This document shows, one piece after another, positions 13,373 through 22,835 of a DNA stretch of 64,000 nucleotides. This DNA comes from Chitinasiproducens palmae. GTDB taxonomy: Bacteria > Pseudomonadota > Gammaproteobacteria > Burkholderiales > Burkholderiaceae. A model generated the notes under the pieces. That model saw nothing but the letters and a program-made list of their open reading frames with translations, did no database searches and had not been told where the DNA came from. The translations under genes were made by a program, and so were the position numbers. The DNA is taken from positions 62,001 to 126,000 of the forward strand of contig NZ_FNLO01000007.1 in NCBI RefSeq assembly GCF_900095735.1, in the 5' to 3' direction. Each line of letters starts with the position of its first letter. The stretch's first letter is position 1.

Positions 13373-16279
13373 TCACGAATCGTCCTCGGCGTCGCAAGGC
13401 GATACGACGCCTTCGGTCGGGCGCACCGTCTCGCGCACCGCAGCCGAACGCCGGGCAGCGTTGGTGCTATCGGCGGCCTTTTCGAGGGCGGCCAGCATGC
13501 GCTGGACGCGGTCCGACAGTTTCTCGTTGCTGATCCGTTCGCGCAGACGCGCGACCATCAGTGGGAAGGCAAACGGCGTCGGTCGCGGCGCATGTACGAT
13601 ATCGATCACGCCGGCGTTGATCGTCACGAGCGCCGCGCGCAGTTTGTCCATGTCCAATTCGTCGAACAGGACTTCCTCGTCGGCCTGCGTCAGCAGCCGG
13701 TTGCCGGCGTCATGCTGGCGGAACACGTCGTAGATCAGACCAGCGGAGACCTGCAGTTGGCGCTGACTCTTGCCGAGCCCGGGATAGCGCTGCGCGACCA
13801 GGCCGGCAACGCGCGCAATTTCGCGAAAGCGGCGCTTGGCAAGCTCCGACGCGTTGAGGCTCGCGACGATGTCGTCCGCTAGATTCTGCATACCGAACAG
13901 GCCGGAGCGAATCAGTGCCGGCCAGTCGATCGCGACGGCACTGAGCAGTTCAAAGCCGTAATCGTTGATCGCAATCGAAAAGGTGTTCGGCGCGTCTCGG
14001 GCGGCTCGCCAGGCGAGCAAGGAGGCAAGGCCGAGATGGGCGGTCCGGCCGGCGAACGGGTAGCAGAACAGATGGTGCCCCTCGCGGCTGTCGACCAGCT
14101 CGACCACCAGCCGCCCGAAGGCGGGCAGCACCGATTGCCTTTGTTGCAGTGCCAGCAGCGGCGCCACCGCGGAGATTTCGGGATCGGATGGCGTTGCGGA
14201 TGCTGCATCCCCCGGCGCGTGAGCCGCGGGCTGCACGGTGCTTGTCGTCTCGGTCGATGGCTGGGTCGCCGCGGCGGCCTTGACGGTCTTTCGGGGCCTG
14301 GTGCGTCGCCCTGCAGTCGCGGCCACCGCGTTTTCCGCGGTGGCAATGTGCGCATTGACCCCATCGGCTGGCGCGCGGGCATAGGCATCGATCAGCGCGA
14401 GCGTCGCCTCGGCGAGTTCGGTCGACAGCGGCATGCGCGCGCCTTGCCAGCGTGGCGTGAAGCCGCTTTTCTTGCTTGCCTTGCGCACGTAGGCCGTCAT
14501 CTCGCGAAGCCGCACGAACTCCAGCGAGCGGCCGGCGAACGTGAACACGTCTCCCGGCTTGAGTCTCGCGCCGAAGTTTTCCTCGATGCGTCCAATGCGT
14601 CCACCGGTCATCCAGACCAGTTCGATCGTGGCATCCGAGACGATCGTACCGATATTCAGCCGGTGGCGACGCGCCAGATCCGTACGAGGCATGCGCCAGC
14701 GCCCATCGGCATCGCGCACGATGCGCTTGTAGTCGGGATAGGCGCTGAGCGCCGCACCGCCGTCGCTCAGGAAGCGGATCGCCCACGCGAAGTCGGCCTC
14801 GCTCAGATCCTGATACGACCAACAGCGTCTTACTTCGGCGAGTGTCGCCCGTTCCTCGAAGCCACCGCCGAGTGCCAATGTCGCGAGATGCTGGATCAGC
14901 ACGTCGAGCGGTCGGCGCGGCGGGCGGCGCGCTTCGATATGTCCGGCGCGCACCGCGTGGCGAGCGGCCGCGGCCTCGATCAGTTCGAGTGCGAGCGTCG
15001 GCACGACCGTGACGCGCGACGCGCGACCGGGCGAGTGCCCGGAGCGTCCCGCGCGCTGCAGCAGCCGTGCGACGCCCTTGGGGGAACCGATCTGGAACAC
15101 GCGATCGACGGGCGAGAAATCGACGCCAAGATCGAGGCTCGAGGTGCACACGACCACCCGCAACGTGCCGCGCTTGAGTCCGTCCTCGACCCATTCGCGC
15201 ACCGACTTGTCGAGCGAGCCGTGATGCAGCGCCATCACGCCGGCGAAATCCGGCCGGGCATCGAGCAGCGACTGGTACCAAATTTCGGCTTGCGCCCGCG
15301 TGTTGGTGAAGACCAATGCAGAGGTACAGTGGTCGAGTTCGGCGGCGAGGCGGCCGACGAGCTGCGTGTTTAGATGGCCGGCCCACGGAAAGCGTTCGAT
15401 GCGTTCGGGGATCAGCGTGTCGATTTCCAGCTTTTTAGGTTGGATGCCCTGCACCAGCCGACGTGGCGTCGTGGCCGGGCGCAGCAAGGCGTCCATTGCC
15501 GTGTCCAGATTCCCAAGCGTCGCGGACAGTCCCCAGATCTGCAAGCCAGGATTGAAGGCAGTCAGCCGTGCCAGCGCCAGTTGCGTCTGCACGCCACGCT
15601 TGCTCGCGAGCAGTTCGTGCCACTCGTCGACGATGACGATGCGCACATGTGCGAGTTCCTCGGCGGCATGCTCGCGTGACAACGCGAGTGACAGGCTTTC
15701 TGGCGTGGTCACCAGCGCAGTGGGGGCGCGGCGCGTTTGCCTTGCCCGTTCGGCGGCGCTGGTGTCGGCGGTGCGCAGCCCGACTGTCCAATGCGAGCCA
15801 AGGGCGGCAAGCGGTTCCGCCAGTGCCTGCGCGGTGTCGGCGGCGAGCGCGCGCATCGGTGTGATCCACAGCACGGTGAGCGGCGGGGCATTCGCGCGGC
15901 GTCTGGCACTCGCGCGCTTGGCGTCGCGCTTGGGCGTCTCGTCCGTCGAGCCGATGCTGGACCCGCCGTCGGCCTGCGCGTCTGCAGCGCTCGTCGTCTC
16001 GACCATCCCGATGCCGCCCGCCGCAGCGAGCGCACCGAACCACAGGGCGTAGGTCTTGCCCGAACCCGTGCTCGCATGCAGCAGGCCACTGTCGCCGGTG
16101 GCCAGCGCTTGCCAGACCTCGCGCTGGAATGGGAACGGACGCCAGCCGCGCGCCGCGAACCATGCGTCCAGCAAGCGCTGCACGGTGCGGGGCGACGCGG
16201 TCGCGGCGCGACGCGGCCGCGTTCGCGCCGTCTTGGCCTCGGTGCCCGAGGCCGCCGCGGTGGCGGCGGGCTGTTTCAT
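13373..16279 (-). CDS. Ligase-associated DEXH-box helicase (Lhr-Core-like)
   Basis: A 968-residue ATP-dependent 3'-5' DNA translocase/helicase. It has Walker A ASTGSGKTYALW (about residue 66), a DEWH motif II (about 220), SAT motif III (LSATLGNL), and the motif V/VI region DRVFQIGSPKGVARLLQRAG with QRAGRSGH. The rest is the Lhr-type winged-helix and beta-barrel core. Two low-complexity insertions stand out: about residues 90-130 (Ala/Asp/Ser/Lys-rich) and about 626-706 (Ala/Thr/Pro-rich with RRTRPRK). The start overlaps the ligase stop as TGATG. An upstream TTG at 16282 is also possible. Confidence 0.92.
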   Translation of the reverse strand: MKQPAATAAASGTEAKTARTRPRRAATASPRTVQRLLDAWFAARGWRPFPFQREVWQALATGDSGLLHASTGSGKTYALWFGALAAAGGIGMVETTSAADAQADGGSSIGSTDETPKRDAKRASARRRANAPPLTVLWITPMRALAADTAQALAEPLAALGSHWTVGLRTADTSAAERARQTRRAPTALVTTPESLSLALSREHAAEELAHVRIVIVDEWHELLASKRGVQTQLALARLTAFNPGLQIWGLSATLGNLDTAMDALLRPATTPRRLVQGIQPKKLEIDTLIPERIERFPWAGHLNTQLVGRLAAELDHCTSALVFTNTRAQAEIWYQSLLDARPDFAGVMALHHGSLDKSVREWVEDGLKRGTLRVVVCTSSLDLGVDFSPVDRVFQIGSPKGVARLLQRAGRSGHSPGRASRVTVVPTLALELIEAAAARHAVRAGHIEARRPPRRPLDVLIQHLATLALGGGFEERATLAEVRRCWSYQDLSEADFAWAIRFLSDGGAALSAYPDYKRIVRDADGRWRMPRTDLARRHRLNIGTIVSDATIELVWMTGGRIGRIEENFGARLKPGDVFTFAGRSLEFVRLREMTAYVRKASKKSGFTPRWQGARMPLSTELAEATLALIDAYARAPADGVNAHIATAENAVAATAGRRTRPRKTVKAAAATQPSTETTSTVQPAAHAPGDAASATPSDPEISAVAPLLALQQRQSVLPAFGRLVVELVDSREGHHLFCYPFAGRTAHLGLASLLAWRAARDAPNTFSIAINDYGFELLSAVAIDWPALIRSGLFGMQNLADDIVASLNASELAKRRFREIARVAGLVAQRYPGLGKSQRQLQVSAGLIYDVFRQHDAGNRLLTQADEEVLFDELDMDKLRAALVTINAGVIDIVHAPRPTPFAFPLMVARLRERISNEKLSDRVQRMLAALEKAADSTNAARRSAAVRETVRPTEGVVSPCDAEDDS

Positions 16280-17934
16280 CAAGGTGCGGCGTGCAGCAGC
16301 GCACGCAGCGTATCGATCGTGTCAGCTTCGTCGAGCGGTTTGTCGACGCGCCAACGAAGGATGCGTGGGAAACGCACGGCGATTCCGGATTTATGCCGCG
16401 GGCTGGCCTGTATCGCTTCGAACGCAAGCTCGAATACGAGGGTGGGAATCACGCTGCGCACCGGGCCGAATTTCTCGATGGTGGTCTTGCGGATCAGCGC
16501 GTCGACGTCTCGGATTTCGGCATCGGTCAGGCCCGAATACGCCTTCGCGAACGGCACCAGTTGGCGTTCGCCGGCCGCGCCCACCGCGCGGTCCCATACC
16601 GCGAACGTGTAGTCGGTGTAGAGGCTGGCACGTCGACCGTGTCCGCGCTGCGCGTAAATGAGCACGGCGTCGACGGTGTACGGATCGATCTTCCATTTCC
16701 ACCACTCGCCCACCGCCTTGGTACGACCGACACCGTAGTGCGCACCGAGTGCCTTGAGCATCAGTCCTTCGACACCGCGCGCACGGCTCTCCGTGCGCAA
16801 GGCGGCAAGCGCCGGCCAGTCGTCGCCGTCGAGCAGCGGCGAGGTCAACAGCGCCGGATGGCTGAGCATCTCGACCAACTGCTCGAGCTGTTGCCGCCGC
16901 ACACGCTGCGGCTCGCTGCGCAGGTCCCGGCTGGCCGCTTCCAGCAGGTCGTAGGCAATCAGTTTTGCCGGCGCTTCGTCGAGGATCTTGCGGGTGAGGG
17001 TCTTGCGCGTGATGCGCGGCTGCAGCTTTGCAAACGGCTGCGGTGCTGTCGTTGCGGCATCCCACGCGACGATCTCGCCGTCGAGCACCGTGCCGTCCGG
17101 CAGTGCCTCGCCGATCGCCTGAATTTCAGGAAATCGCTCCGTGATCAGGTCTTCGCCGCGCGACCAGAGCCAGACCCGGCCCGCGCGCTTGACCAGTTGG
17201 GCGCGGATGCCGTCCCACTTCCATTCCGCTTGCCAGCCGCTTCGTGGTCCGAGAACACTGGGCGACCCCTCCAATTGATGCGCGAGGAAGAACGGGTAGG
17301 GCAGGCCGATATCGTCGCCGTGCACCACGTCCTGGCCGTCTTCGCCGGCCGCGATGAGGCGCAGATAACGCTCGGCGCTCGGCGCCCTGCGCGTATCGGT
17401 GAAGCCGACGATGCGTTGCGCGATGCGGCGCGGATCCTGACCGCTCAACGCGGCCAGCGCGCGCACGACGGACTGGCGCGAGACGCCAACGCGGAAGCTG
17501 CCGCCGATGAGTTTGTTCAGCAGAAAGCGTCCGCCCCAGTCCAGTTCATCCCAGAACTCGGTGAGCCGTGTCTCGATCAACTCGGTCGGCGCGCCACGCA
17601 AGGGCAGCAAGCGCGTCTCCATCCAGCACGCGAGCCCCATGTCCGACAAATGAGACGGCGGCGGCAGGATGTGGGCGATGGTTTCGGCCAGGTCGCCCAC
17701 CGCCTGATACGACTCCTCGAACAGCCAGTCTGGCAGCCGAGCAAGCCGGCACGCGAGTTCCCGCATCAGCCGGGTTGGCAAGATCTGGCGCGGTTTGCCG
17801 CCGGCCAGGAAATACGCGGCCCAGGCGGCATCTGCCGGCGCCGCCGCGCGGAAGTACGCGGTCAGCGCCGCTTGCTTCGCCAACGTGGACGTCGTCGCAT
17901 CGAGCGTGGTGTACAACGCGGCGAAGGCTCTCAT
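16279..17934 (-). CDS. ATP-dependent DNA ligase of the repair operon
   Basis: A 551-residue ATP-dependent ligase. It has an N-terminal DNA-binding domain and a nucleotidyltransferase domain with motif I EWKWDGIR (adenylated Lys239). Motif III is near LIAYDLLEA, motif IV in EGLMLK, and motif V in WWKWKID. An OB-fold follows with motif VI-like IAVRFPRILRWR. It seals nicks using ATP and is separate from the NAD-dependent LigA expected elsewhere. Start and stop overlap its neighbours (ATGA with the exonuclease, TGATG with the helicase), so the three are made as a unit. It lacks the polymerase and nuclease modules of LigD, so this is not NHEJ. Confidence 0.94.
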   Translation of the reverse strand: MRAFAALYTTLDATTSTLAKQAALTAYFRAAAPADAAWAAYFLAGGKPRQILPTRLMRELACRLARLPDWLFEESYQAVGDLAETIAHILPPPSHLSDMGLACWMETRLLPLRGAPTELIETRLTEFWDELDWGGRFLLNKLIGGSFRVGVSRQSVVRALAALSGQDPRRIAQRIVGFTDTRRAPSAERYLRLIAAGEDGQDVVHGDDIGLPYPFFLAHQLEGSPSVLGPRSGWQAEWKWDGIRAQLVKRAGRVWLWSRGEDLITERFPEIQAIGEALPDGTVLDGEIVAWDAATTAPQPFAKLQPRITRKTLTRKILDEAPAKLIAYDLLEAASRDLRSEPQRVRRQQLEQLVEMLSHPALLTSPLLDGDDWPALAALRTESRARGVEGLMLKALGAHYGVGRTKAVGEWWKWKIDPYTVDAVLIYAQRGHGRRASLYTDYTFAVWDRAVGAAGERQLVPFAKAYSGLTDAEIRDVDALIRKTTIEKFGPVRSVIPTLVFELAFEAIQASPRHKSGIAVRFPRILRWRVDKPLDEADTIDTLRALLHAAP

Positions 17935-19256
17935 GCGTTGCCCCGCGGACTGCGTCGCGTTTTGCCTCGGGGGCGTCCATCGTCGCGCGTTGCTGCCTCG
18001 CCTGCCTCGCCGGCGTTCCCCGTGGCGCTTGCCGATTCGATTCCGGTTCCTGGCACCGGTTCGTCGCCGGAGCCGTCGGCGGCCCGCGCGGCCACTGGCA
18101 CGCGCCGCGTGGCGAGGTCGTCGTCGGACGTTGCCGCGCCGATAGCCGGTCGACCCGTCGTCGCCTGCTCCATCGCGCCAGCCGTGGCGGCGTCATCCGC
18201 TGCAGGCGTTGCCGCTGATGTTGCCGATCCCGCCTCTTCCTTGCCCTCGTATTCTTCCTCGCCGCCGTACTCGGTTCGGAACGCGTCGGCCTCCAGCCCT
18301 TGCTCGCGCAGCCACCGCACCAGTGGGGCGACCTGTCCGTGCGTGACGATGATGCGTTCCGCGCCGGTCGCACCGATCGCGCGATTCAGATCTGGCCAAT
18401 CCGCATGATCGGAAAGAACGAAGCCGCGATCGACGCCACGACGGCGGCGAGCGCCGCGAACCAGCATCCAGCCCGAGGCGAAGCCGTCGCTGTAGTCGCC
18501 GAAGCGCCGCAGCCACGTGCTGCCGGCCGCGGACGGCGGCGCCACGATCAATGCTTGCCGATAGGCTGCGACTGCGGCGCCGCGTGCGGCCGCGAGCGGC
18601 ACCCGTGCGGTTTCCGGCAGCGCGACCCCGCTGTCGCGATAGGCGTCGTTCAGCACCTCGACAGCCCCGTGGCAAAAGATCGGGCCGGGCAGCGGTCCCG
18701 CTCGCTCGAGCATTGCCAGCAGGCGCTGCGCCTTGCCGAAAGAATAGCAATAGAGGACCGACGCACGTCCCGCGTTCGCGTTTGCCTGCCACCACGCGGC
18801 GATGTCCTGCGCAACGGTCTCGGCCGCCGGCCAGCGGTAGAGCGGCAGGCCGAAGGTCGATTCGGTGATGAAGGTATCGCATCGAACCGGCTCGAACGGC
18901 GTGCAGGTCGGGTCGGGCGCCAGCTTGTAATCCCCTGACGCGACCCAGACCTGGCCGCGCGCGGCTATGCGTACCTGGGCCGAGCCAAGGACGTGGCCGG
19001 CGGGGTGCAGCGACACCGTGGCATCGCCGATTTTCACGGACTCGCCGTAGGACAGCGTCTGTAGCGCGATATCGCCGAGTCGCGAGCGCAAGACGGTCTC
19101 GCTCGGCGTGCTCGCCAGGTAGTGCCCATGCCCGCGGCTTGCGTGGTCGCCGTGCGCATGGGTGATAACGGCTCGGGCCACCGGACGCCAAGGGTCGATA
19201 TAGAAGTCGCCTGCGCGGCAGTACAGCCCTTGCGGGCGAGCGATCACGAGGTCCAT
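17931..19256 (-). CDS. Ligase-associated MBL-fold DNA exonuclease
   Basis: A 441-residue metallo-beta-lactamase/beta-CASP protein, the first gene of the repair operon. The zinc motif HAHGDHA is near residues 34-40. Further marks are AGHVLGSAQV, SGDYK, TESTFGLPLYRW, and late SDHADW and VTHGQ motifs, all typical of the ligase-associated exonuclease family related to CPSF/Artemis nucleases. The start at ATG 19256 begins the conserved MDLVIARPQG; the upstream extension in the same frame is Arg-rich and not family-like. Residues beyond about 335 form a disordered tail (Glu/Ala/Thr/Asp-rich, ending in RGKTRRSPRG) not needed for the catalytic fold. Confidence 0.9.
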   Translation of the reverse strand: MDLVIARPQGLYCRAGDFYIDPWRPVARAVITHAHGDHASRGHGHYLASTPSETVLRSRLGDIALQTLSYGESVKIGDATVSLHPAGHVLGSAQVRIAARGQVWVASGDYKLAPDPTCTPFEPVRCDTFITESTFGLPLYRWPAAETVAQDIAAWWQANANAGRASVLYCYSFGKAQRLLAMLERAGPLPGPIFCHGAVEVLNDAYRDSGVALPETARVPLAAARGAAVAAYRQALIVAPPSAAGSTWLRRFGDYSDGFASGWMLVRGARRRRGVDRGFVLSDHADWPDLNRAIGATGAERIIVTHGQVAPLVRWLREQGLEADAFRTEYGGEEEYEGKEEAGSATSAATPAADDAATAGAMEQATTGRPAIGAATSDDDLATRRVPVAARAADGSGDEPVPGTGIESASATGNAGEAGEAATRDDGRPRGKTRRSPRGNA

Positions 19257-19479
19257 AGGCCGGAAGTCAGAGCAGCGGAAGGCGCGGCGGATGCGACCGT
19301 CGCGCCTCGCAGTGCGGCGCAATGGTGCAAGTGTCGTGCCGACGGCCCGCGGCGCGCGCCGGTTTTCAGAGACGCGTTGGGAATCGCCCGGCCCGACGCG
19401 CCGAAATGGTGCACTTTTCCGGTACGAAAGCTGCTTTTTCATCGCACCGCGCACGCGCGGTTTGCGAACAGGTGAAGTT

Positions 19480-19740
19480 ATGAAGGGACGTTTGTGCAGA
19501 CCCGAGGCGGGCTATGGAATTTACGTCGCCGCGCCCGACGCGTTTCCGCCCGACCCGGGCGGCTCGCGACGCTTCCAGGCGAGCTGGCAGATCTTCGAGG
19601 GTGTCGACGTGCGCGTGGAACGCCTCGTCGAAGAGCATTTGGAGCCGCGACGCTTCCTGAGCGTCGATGACGCGCTCGCCTATGCAGAGGACCGTGCGCG
19701 CGCCCATTTGCACCGCAGCCGCGTGCGGCTGTCGAGCTGA
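19480..19740 (+). CDS. Small hypothetical cytoplasmic protein
   Basis: An 86-residue soluble protein starting at ATG 19480, 9 nt after AGGTGA. It is balanced in composition, with a helical C-terminal half (LSVDDALAYAEDRARAHLHR). No family is recognised. It is divergent from the repair operon (223 bp between starts) and convergent with the chloride-channel gene, which ends 20 bp away. The spacing leaves room for a shared promoter region with the exonuclease gene, so it might be co-regulated with it, but that is speculation. Confidence 0.65.
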   Translation: MKGRLCRPEAGYGIYVAAPDAFPPDPGGSRRFQASWQIFEGVDVRVERLVEEHLEPRRFLSVDDALAYAEDRARAHLHRSRVRLSS

Positions 19741-19759
19741 CCGGGCGGGCGCCGACGTG

Positions 19760-21535
19760 TCAGGCGCCTAGCCGAGGACCTGCCTGCGCGGCATCCAGTC
19801 GAACATAGGCGTCCAAGACCGCGGTCTTGTGCACGACACCCAGCAACACCGGGTCGTCCGGCGTTTCGACCGCCGGCAGCCGTTCGCCCTGGTGCGCAAC
19901 GAAGCGTTCCAGCGCCTCCGAGAGCGACATGTCGGGCGTCAAGGTCGCCAGTCGGGCGGGCCGCACCAGCGCCAACGCGCCCGGTTTTGGTGCGTCGCGC
20001 GGCGCGTCGAGCAAGGCGGCCGTGACGTCGCTCAAAGCGATCGCACCCAGGTAGCGATTGCGTGCGTCGACTACATAGACGTATTTGATCGGAAAGGCCA
20101 GAAACAGGCGTGTCAGCGCTTCGAAGTCGGCATCGTCGCGCACCACCGTTTCGGCGGGTTCGATCAAGCTACGGACGCGGGTCGCCCGGAGTTGCTCGCG
20201 CGCCCGCGCCTCGCGCACGCGTTTCACCGTCACCGAATACATCGCGACGTCGGCGCCGCCACGCGCGGCGACAAAGGCGATGACGGTGGCGAGCACCAGC
20301 GGCAGCATCACCGCATAACTCAACGTCATCTCGAAGATCATCAGGATCGCCATCAGCGGGGCGCTCGTCGCCGCGCCGAGAAACGCACCCATGCCGACGA
20401 TCGCGTAGGCGGCGGGTGCGCTCGTGGTGGCCGGCCAGATGGCGTTCAGGACCGAGCCGAACAGCCAGCCCAATGTCGCGCCGACGAACAGGGTCGGCGT
20501 GAAAACCCCACCCACCGCACCGGAGCCGACCGTGAGCGCGGTCGCCAGCAGCTTCGCAAGCAGGATCAGCAGGACGATCTGCCATGCGAATGGCTGGTGG
20601 AGCAGCGCGTTGACGACGTCATAGCCGTTGCCCCATACCTGTGGCATGCCGACCGAGATCGCGCCGACGCCGAGACCGGCCAGGCCGAGCCGCACCGGCG
20701 CGGACAGCGGCAGGCGGCTGGCGCGCACGCGAGTGAACTCGATCAATTGCATGAAGCGCGGGGCAAGCACGCCGAGCGCGATGCCCAGCAAGGAAAACAG
20801 CAGCACTTCGCCGCCAAAGATTTCCGGGAACGGCGGCATCTTGTAAGGCGGCGCATAGCCCGGCAACTCGCGCATGACGATATTAGCGACGACCGAGGAG
20901 ACAAGGATCGGCGCCATGCTGGACATCGCGACGCTGCCCAGCACGATTTCTGCGATGAAGAAGGCGCCGGCGATCGGCGTGTTGTATGCGGAAGTGATGC
21001 CCGCTGCCGCCCCGCAAGCCACCAGCAGACGCAGGCGCGCCGGTGCGACCCTGAAGCGGCGGCCGACCTCCGACGCACCCAGCGCGGCGAGCTGCACCAT
21101 CGGTCCTTCCCGGCCGATCGAGCCGCCGCTGGCGATGGTGAACAGCGAGGACAGCGCCCGCAGCAGACTTTCCCGCACGGGCACGCTCCCATCGCCCATC
21201 GTGACCACTTCCATGTAGTCGGAAGCACGACCGGCCGCAAACCGTTTCGCCAGCAACAGCAGAAAACCCGCGATTACGCCGCCAAGAGCCGGCAGCGCAA
21301 GTCGCCAGAGCCAGGGCAACGATTCGGCCATCGCCACCATCGACATGCCGTCCGCACTGCCATGCGGCACCCCCGGTACCAGCCACTGCAGCGCCTGAAT
21401 GCCCGCGCGAAACAGCAGGGTGGCAAGCGCGCCGACCACGCCCATCACGACAGCCCACAGCAACAAGCGATGACTGTCATCGATGTGAAGCAGGTGGTCG
21501 AGGCGCGTGCGCCACGCAAGCAGGCGTGTGATCAT
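19760..21535 (-). CDS. ClC-type chloride channel/transporter with C-terminal CBS pair
   Basis: A 591-residue ClcB-like protein with about ten membrane helices. The anion-selectivity signature GGSIGREGPMVQ is near residue 137, a second GVFTPTLFVGATLG-type filter (GAVGGVFTPTLF) follows, and there are two CBS domains in about residues 455-585. ClC proteins move chloride or exchange Cl-/H+; the CBS pair usually binds adenine nucleotides. GREGP with Glu at the gating position is present. The start at 21535 (MITRLLAW) fits the family N-terminus; a longer frame to 21667 adds an Arg/Pro-rich leader without a better ribosome-binding site. Confidence 0.9.
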   Translation of the reverse strand: MITRLLAWRTRLDHLLHIDDSHRLLLWAVVMGVVGALATLLFRAGIQALQWLVPGVPHGSADGMSMVAMAESLPWLWRLALPALGGVIAGFLLLLAKRFAAGRASDYMEVVTMGDGSVPVRESLLRALSSLFTIASGGSIGREGPMVQLAALGASEVGRRFRVAPARLRLLVACGAAAGITSAYNTPIAGAFFIAEIVLGSVAMSSMAPILVSSVVANIVMRELPGYAPPYKMPPFPEIFGGEVLLFSLLGIALGVLAPRFMQLIEFTRVRASRLPLSAPVRLGLAGLGVGAISVGMPQVWGNGYDVVNALLHQPFAWQIVLLILLAKLLATALTVGSGAVGGVFTPTLFVGATLGWLFGSVLNAIWPATTSAPAAYAIVGMGAFLGAATSAPLMAILMIFEMTLSYAVMLPLVLATVIAFVAARGGADVAMYSVTVKRVREARAREQLRATRVRSLIEPAETVVRDDADFEALTRLFLAFPIKYVYVVDARNRYLGAIALSDVTAALLDAPRDAPKPGALALVRPARLATLTPDMSLSEALERFVAHQGERLPAVETPDDPVLLGVVHKTAVLDAYVRLDAAQAGPRLGA

Positions 21536-21875
21536 GAATACGAGACAAAGGTGAGCCGATCCGGCGCGATAGGGAGTGTCGGTGTCGATGTCGGCCGCAG
21601 CCGGCTGCCGTTCGCGAATGAACGAGACGATACCCCGTTTCCGCGGGGCTGGGCCAGTTTGACGCACCTGACAAGGCTGCCGGGATGCAGTCTCGGGTTC
21701 TCATTCGGGATGGCTTGGTGCAAAATCGGTACGAGCGATGCATCGATCTGCCGGCAGTGCCAACGCGTGCCAACGCGTGTCGACACGCCCAACGGCATGC
21801 CTCGCCCTGGGGACGGCTGGCACGCCCGTTGCGTACTTGTTTGTCTCATTCGTTCAACCATCCTAGGAGTCGTTC

Positions 21876-22442
21876 ATGGCTGAAGTTAAGGAAGCGAAGC
21901 CGGTCCAAGCGAAGCGTAGCCCGGTAAAGGCCGATGCACGGCCGGATGCCAAGTCGAAGAGCATCGCTCAATTGGTCACGCCGACGGACCTGGGTGACGA
22001 GGCACGCAAGGAAATTGCGAAGCAACTGACCGTGTTGCTTGCCGACGTGTTCGCGCTCTACATCAAGACGAAGAATTTCCATTGGCACGTCAGCGGCCCG
22101 CATTTCCGCGACTACCACCTGATGCTCGAAGAGCAGGCGACCGCTGTCTACGAGATCACTGACGTGATCGCCGAGCGCGCACGCAAGCTGGGTGGCACGA
22201 CGTTGCGTTCGACCGGCCAGATTGCCCAGTTGCAGCGTTTGAAGAATAACGACGCGGACTTCGTGTCGGCGCCGGACATGCTCAGCGAATTGCGCAACGA
22301 CAATCAGGAGCTCGTCAAGTATCTGCGCGAAGTGCACGACCTTTGCGACGACCACGAAGATGTCGCGACGGCCAGCCTGATCGAGGAGTGGATCGATCAA
22401 GCCGAAGAACGGATTTGGTTCCTGTTCGAAGCGTCGCGTTAA
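21876..22442 (+). CDS. dps: Dps-family DNA-binding ferritin-like protein
   Basis: A 188-residue Dps. The dinuclear ferroxidase ligands are in NFHWHVSGPHFRDYHLMLEE (about residues 67-86), with the partner Asp/Glu positions across the two-fold interface as in other Dps dodecamers. The N-terminal 30 residues are Lys-rich (KPVQAKRSPVKADARPDAKS), the type of tail that binds DNA. It protects DNA by oxidising Fe2+ with peroxide. TAGGAG precedes the ATG. The TAA stop (22440-22442) is embedded in a 10-bp tandem repeat that runs on downstream. A strong bidirectional hairpin at 22638-22670 terminates the transcript. Confidence 0.95.
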   Translation: MAEVKEAKPVQAKRSPVKADARPDAKSKSIAQLVTPTDLGDEARKEIAKQLTVLLADVFALYIKTKNFHWHVSGPHFRDYHLMLEEQATAVYEITDVIAERARKLGGTTLRSTGQIAQLQRLKNNDADFVSAPDMLSELRNDNQELVKYLREVHDLCDDHEDVATASLIEEWIDQAEERIWFLFEASR

Positions 22443-22502
22443 GTCGCGTTCAGTCGCGTTTAGTCGCGTTCAGTCGCGTTTAGTCGCGTTCAGTCGCGCT
22501 AG
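22433..22502. repeat. 10-bp tandem repeat spanning the dps stop codon
   Basis: Seven consecutive 10-bp units (consensus GTCGCGTTYA) start within the last dps codons and run 60 bp past the stop. The last two bases alternate CA/TA in successive inner units, so the higher-order period is 20 bp. The first unit supplies the TAA stop. No gene lies between here and the terminator; 22503-22637 shows nothing else I can name. Confidence 0.9.
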
Positions 22503-22637
22503 GCTGCCCGCGGCATGTCTCGTTAGCGACTACGCTGCGAGCACTGTGGCGTAGCGAAGGACTGTTCGCGGTATCGCATGTACGCCGCGCGCAGGCTCAG
22601 GAGCCCGTCGGTCGACTGCCTTGGCACCTGAAGCGAG

Positions 22638-22670
22638 AAAGGCCCGCCTTCGTACTGAAGGCGGGCCTTT
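22638..22670. terminator. Strong bidirectional hairpin terminator between dps and the glycan operon
   Basis: Perfect 14-bp inverted repeat AAAGGCCCGCCTTC (22638-22651) and GAAGGCGGGCCTTT (22657-22670) with a 5-nt loop. The A-run at one foot and T-run at the other make it usable from both sides. It sits between dps (plus) and the end of the UDP-glucuronate decarboxylase gene (minus), two convergent transcripts. Confidence 0.9.
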
Positions 22671-22835
22671 CCATTTGTGCTGGCGCGGGTCGGCAGCTGT
22701 TGCGCGAAGTTCGCGCGAACCGTGTACCGCCCGTATGTGGGAAAGCGGACAAGAGACGCCGTCATGACGGCGCGCTGCGACACGCAATGCGATTCGGCAT
22801 CGCGCCCGGCGAGTGCCAGCGCGATGCCGACCGAA

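Noticed and set aside
14036-15373. Long plus-strand open frame (445 codons) across the helicase gene
   Set aside because: Antisense to a helicase with complete motifs. In GC-rich DNA the reverse frame stays open by codon bias; composition is Arg/His/Gln-rich with no domain.
16279-17934. NHEJ-type ligase (LigD)
   Set aside because: There is no polymerase or 3'-phosphoesterase domain and no ku gene nearby; neighbours define the ligase-associated repair operon instead.
19829-21883. 684-codon plus-strand frame over the chloride-channel gene
   Set aside because: Antisense shadow of a clear ClC transporter; product is His/Arg/Gln-rich and without motifs.
22433-22502. Possible CRISPR-like array
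   Set aside because: Units are 10 bp and directly adjacent, without spacers; it is a simple tandem repeat. No cas genes in the window.
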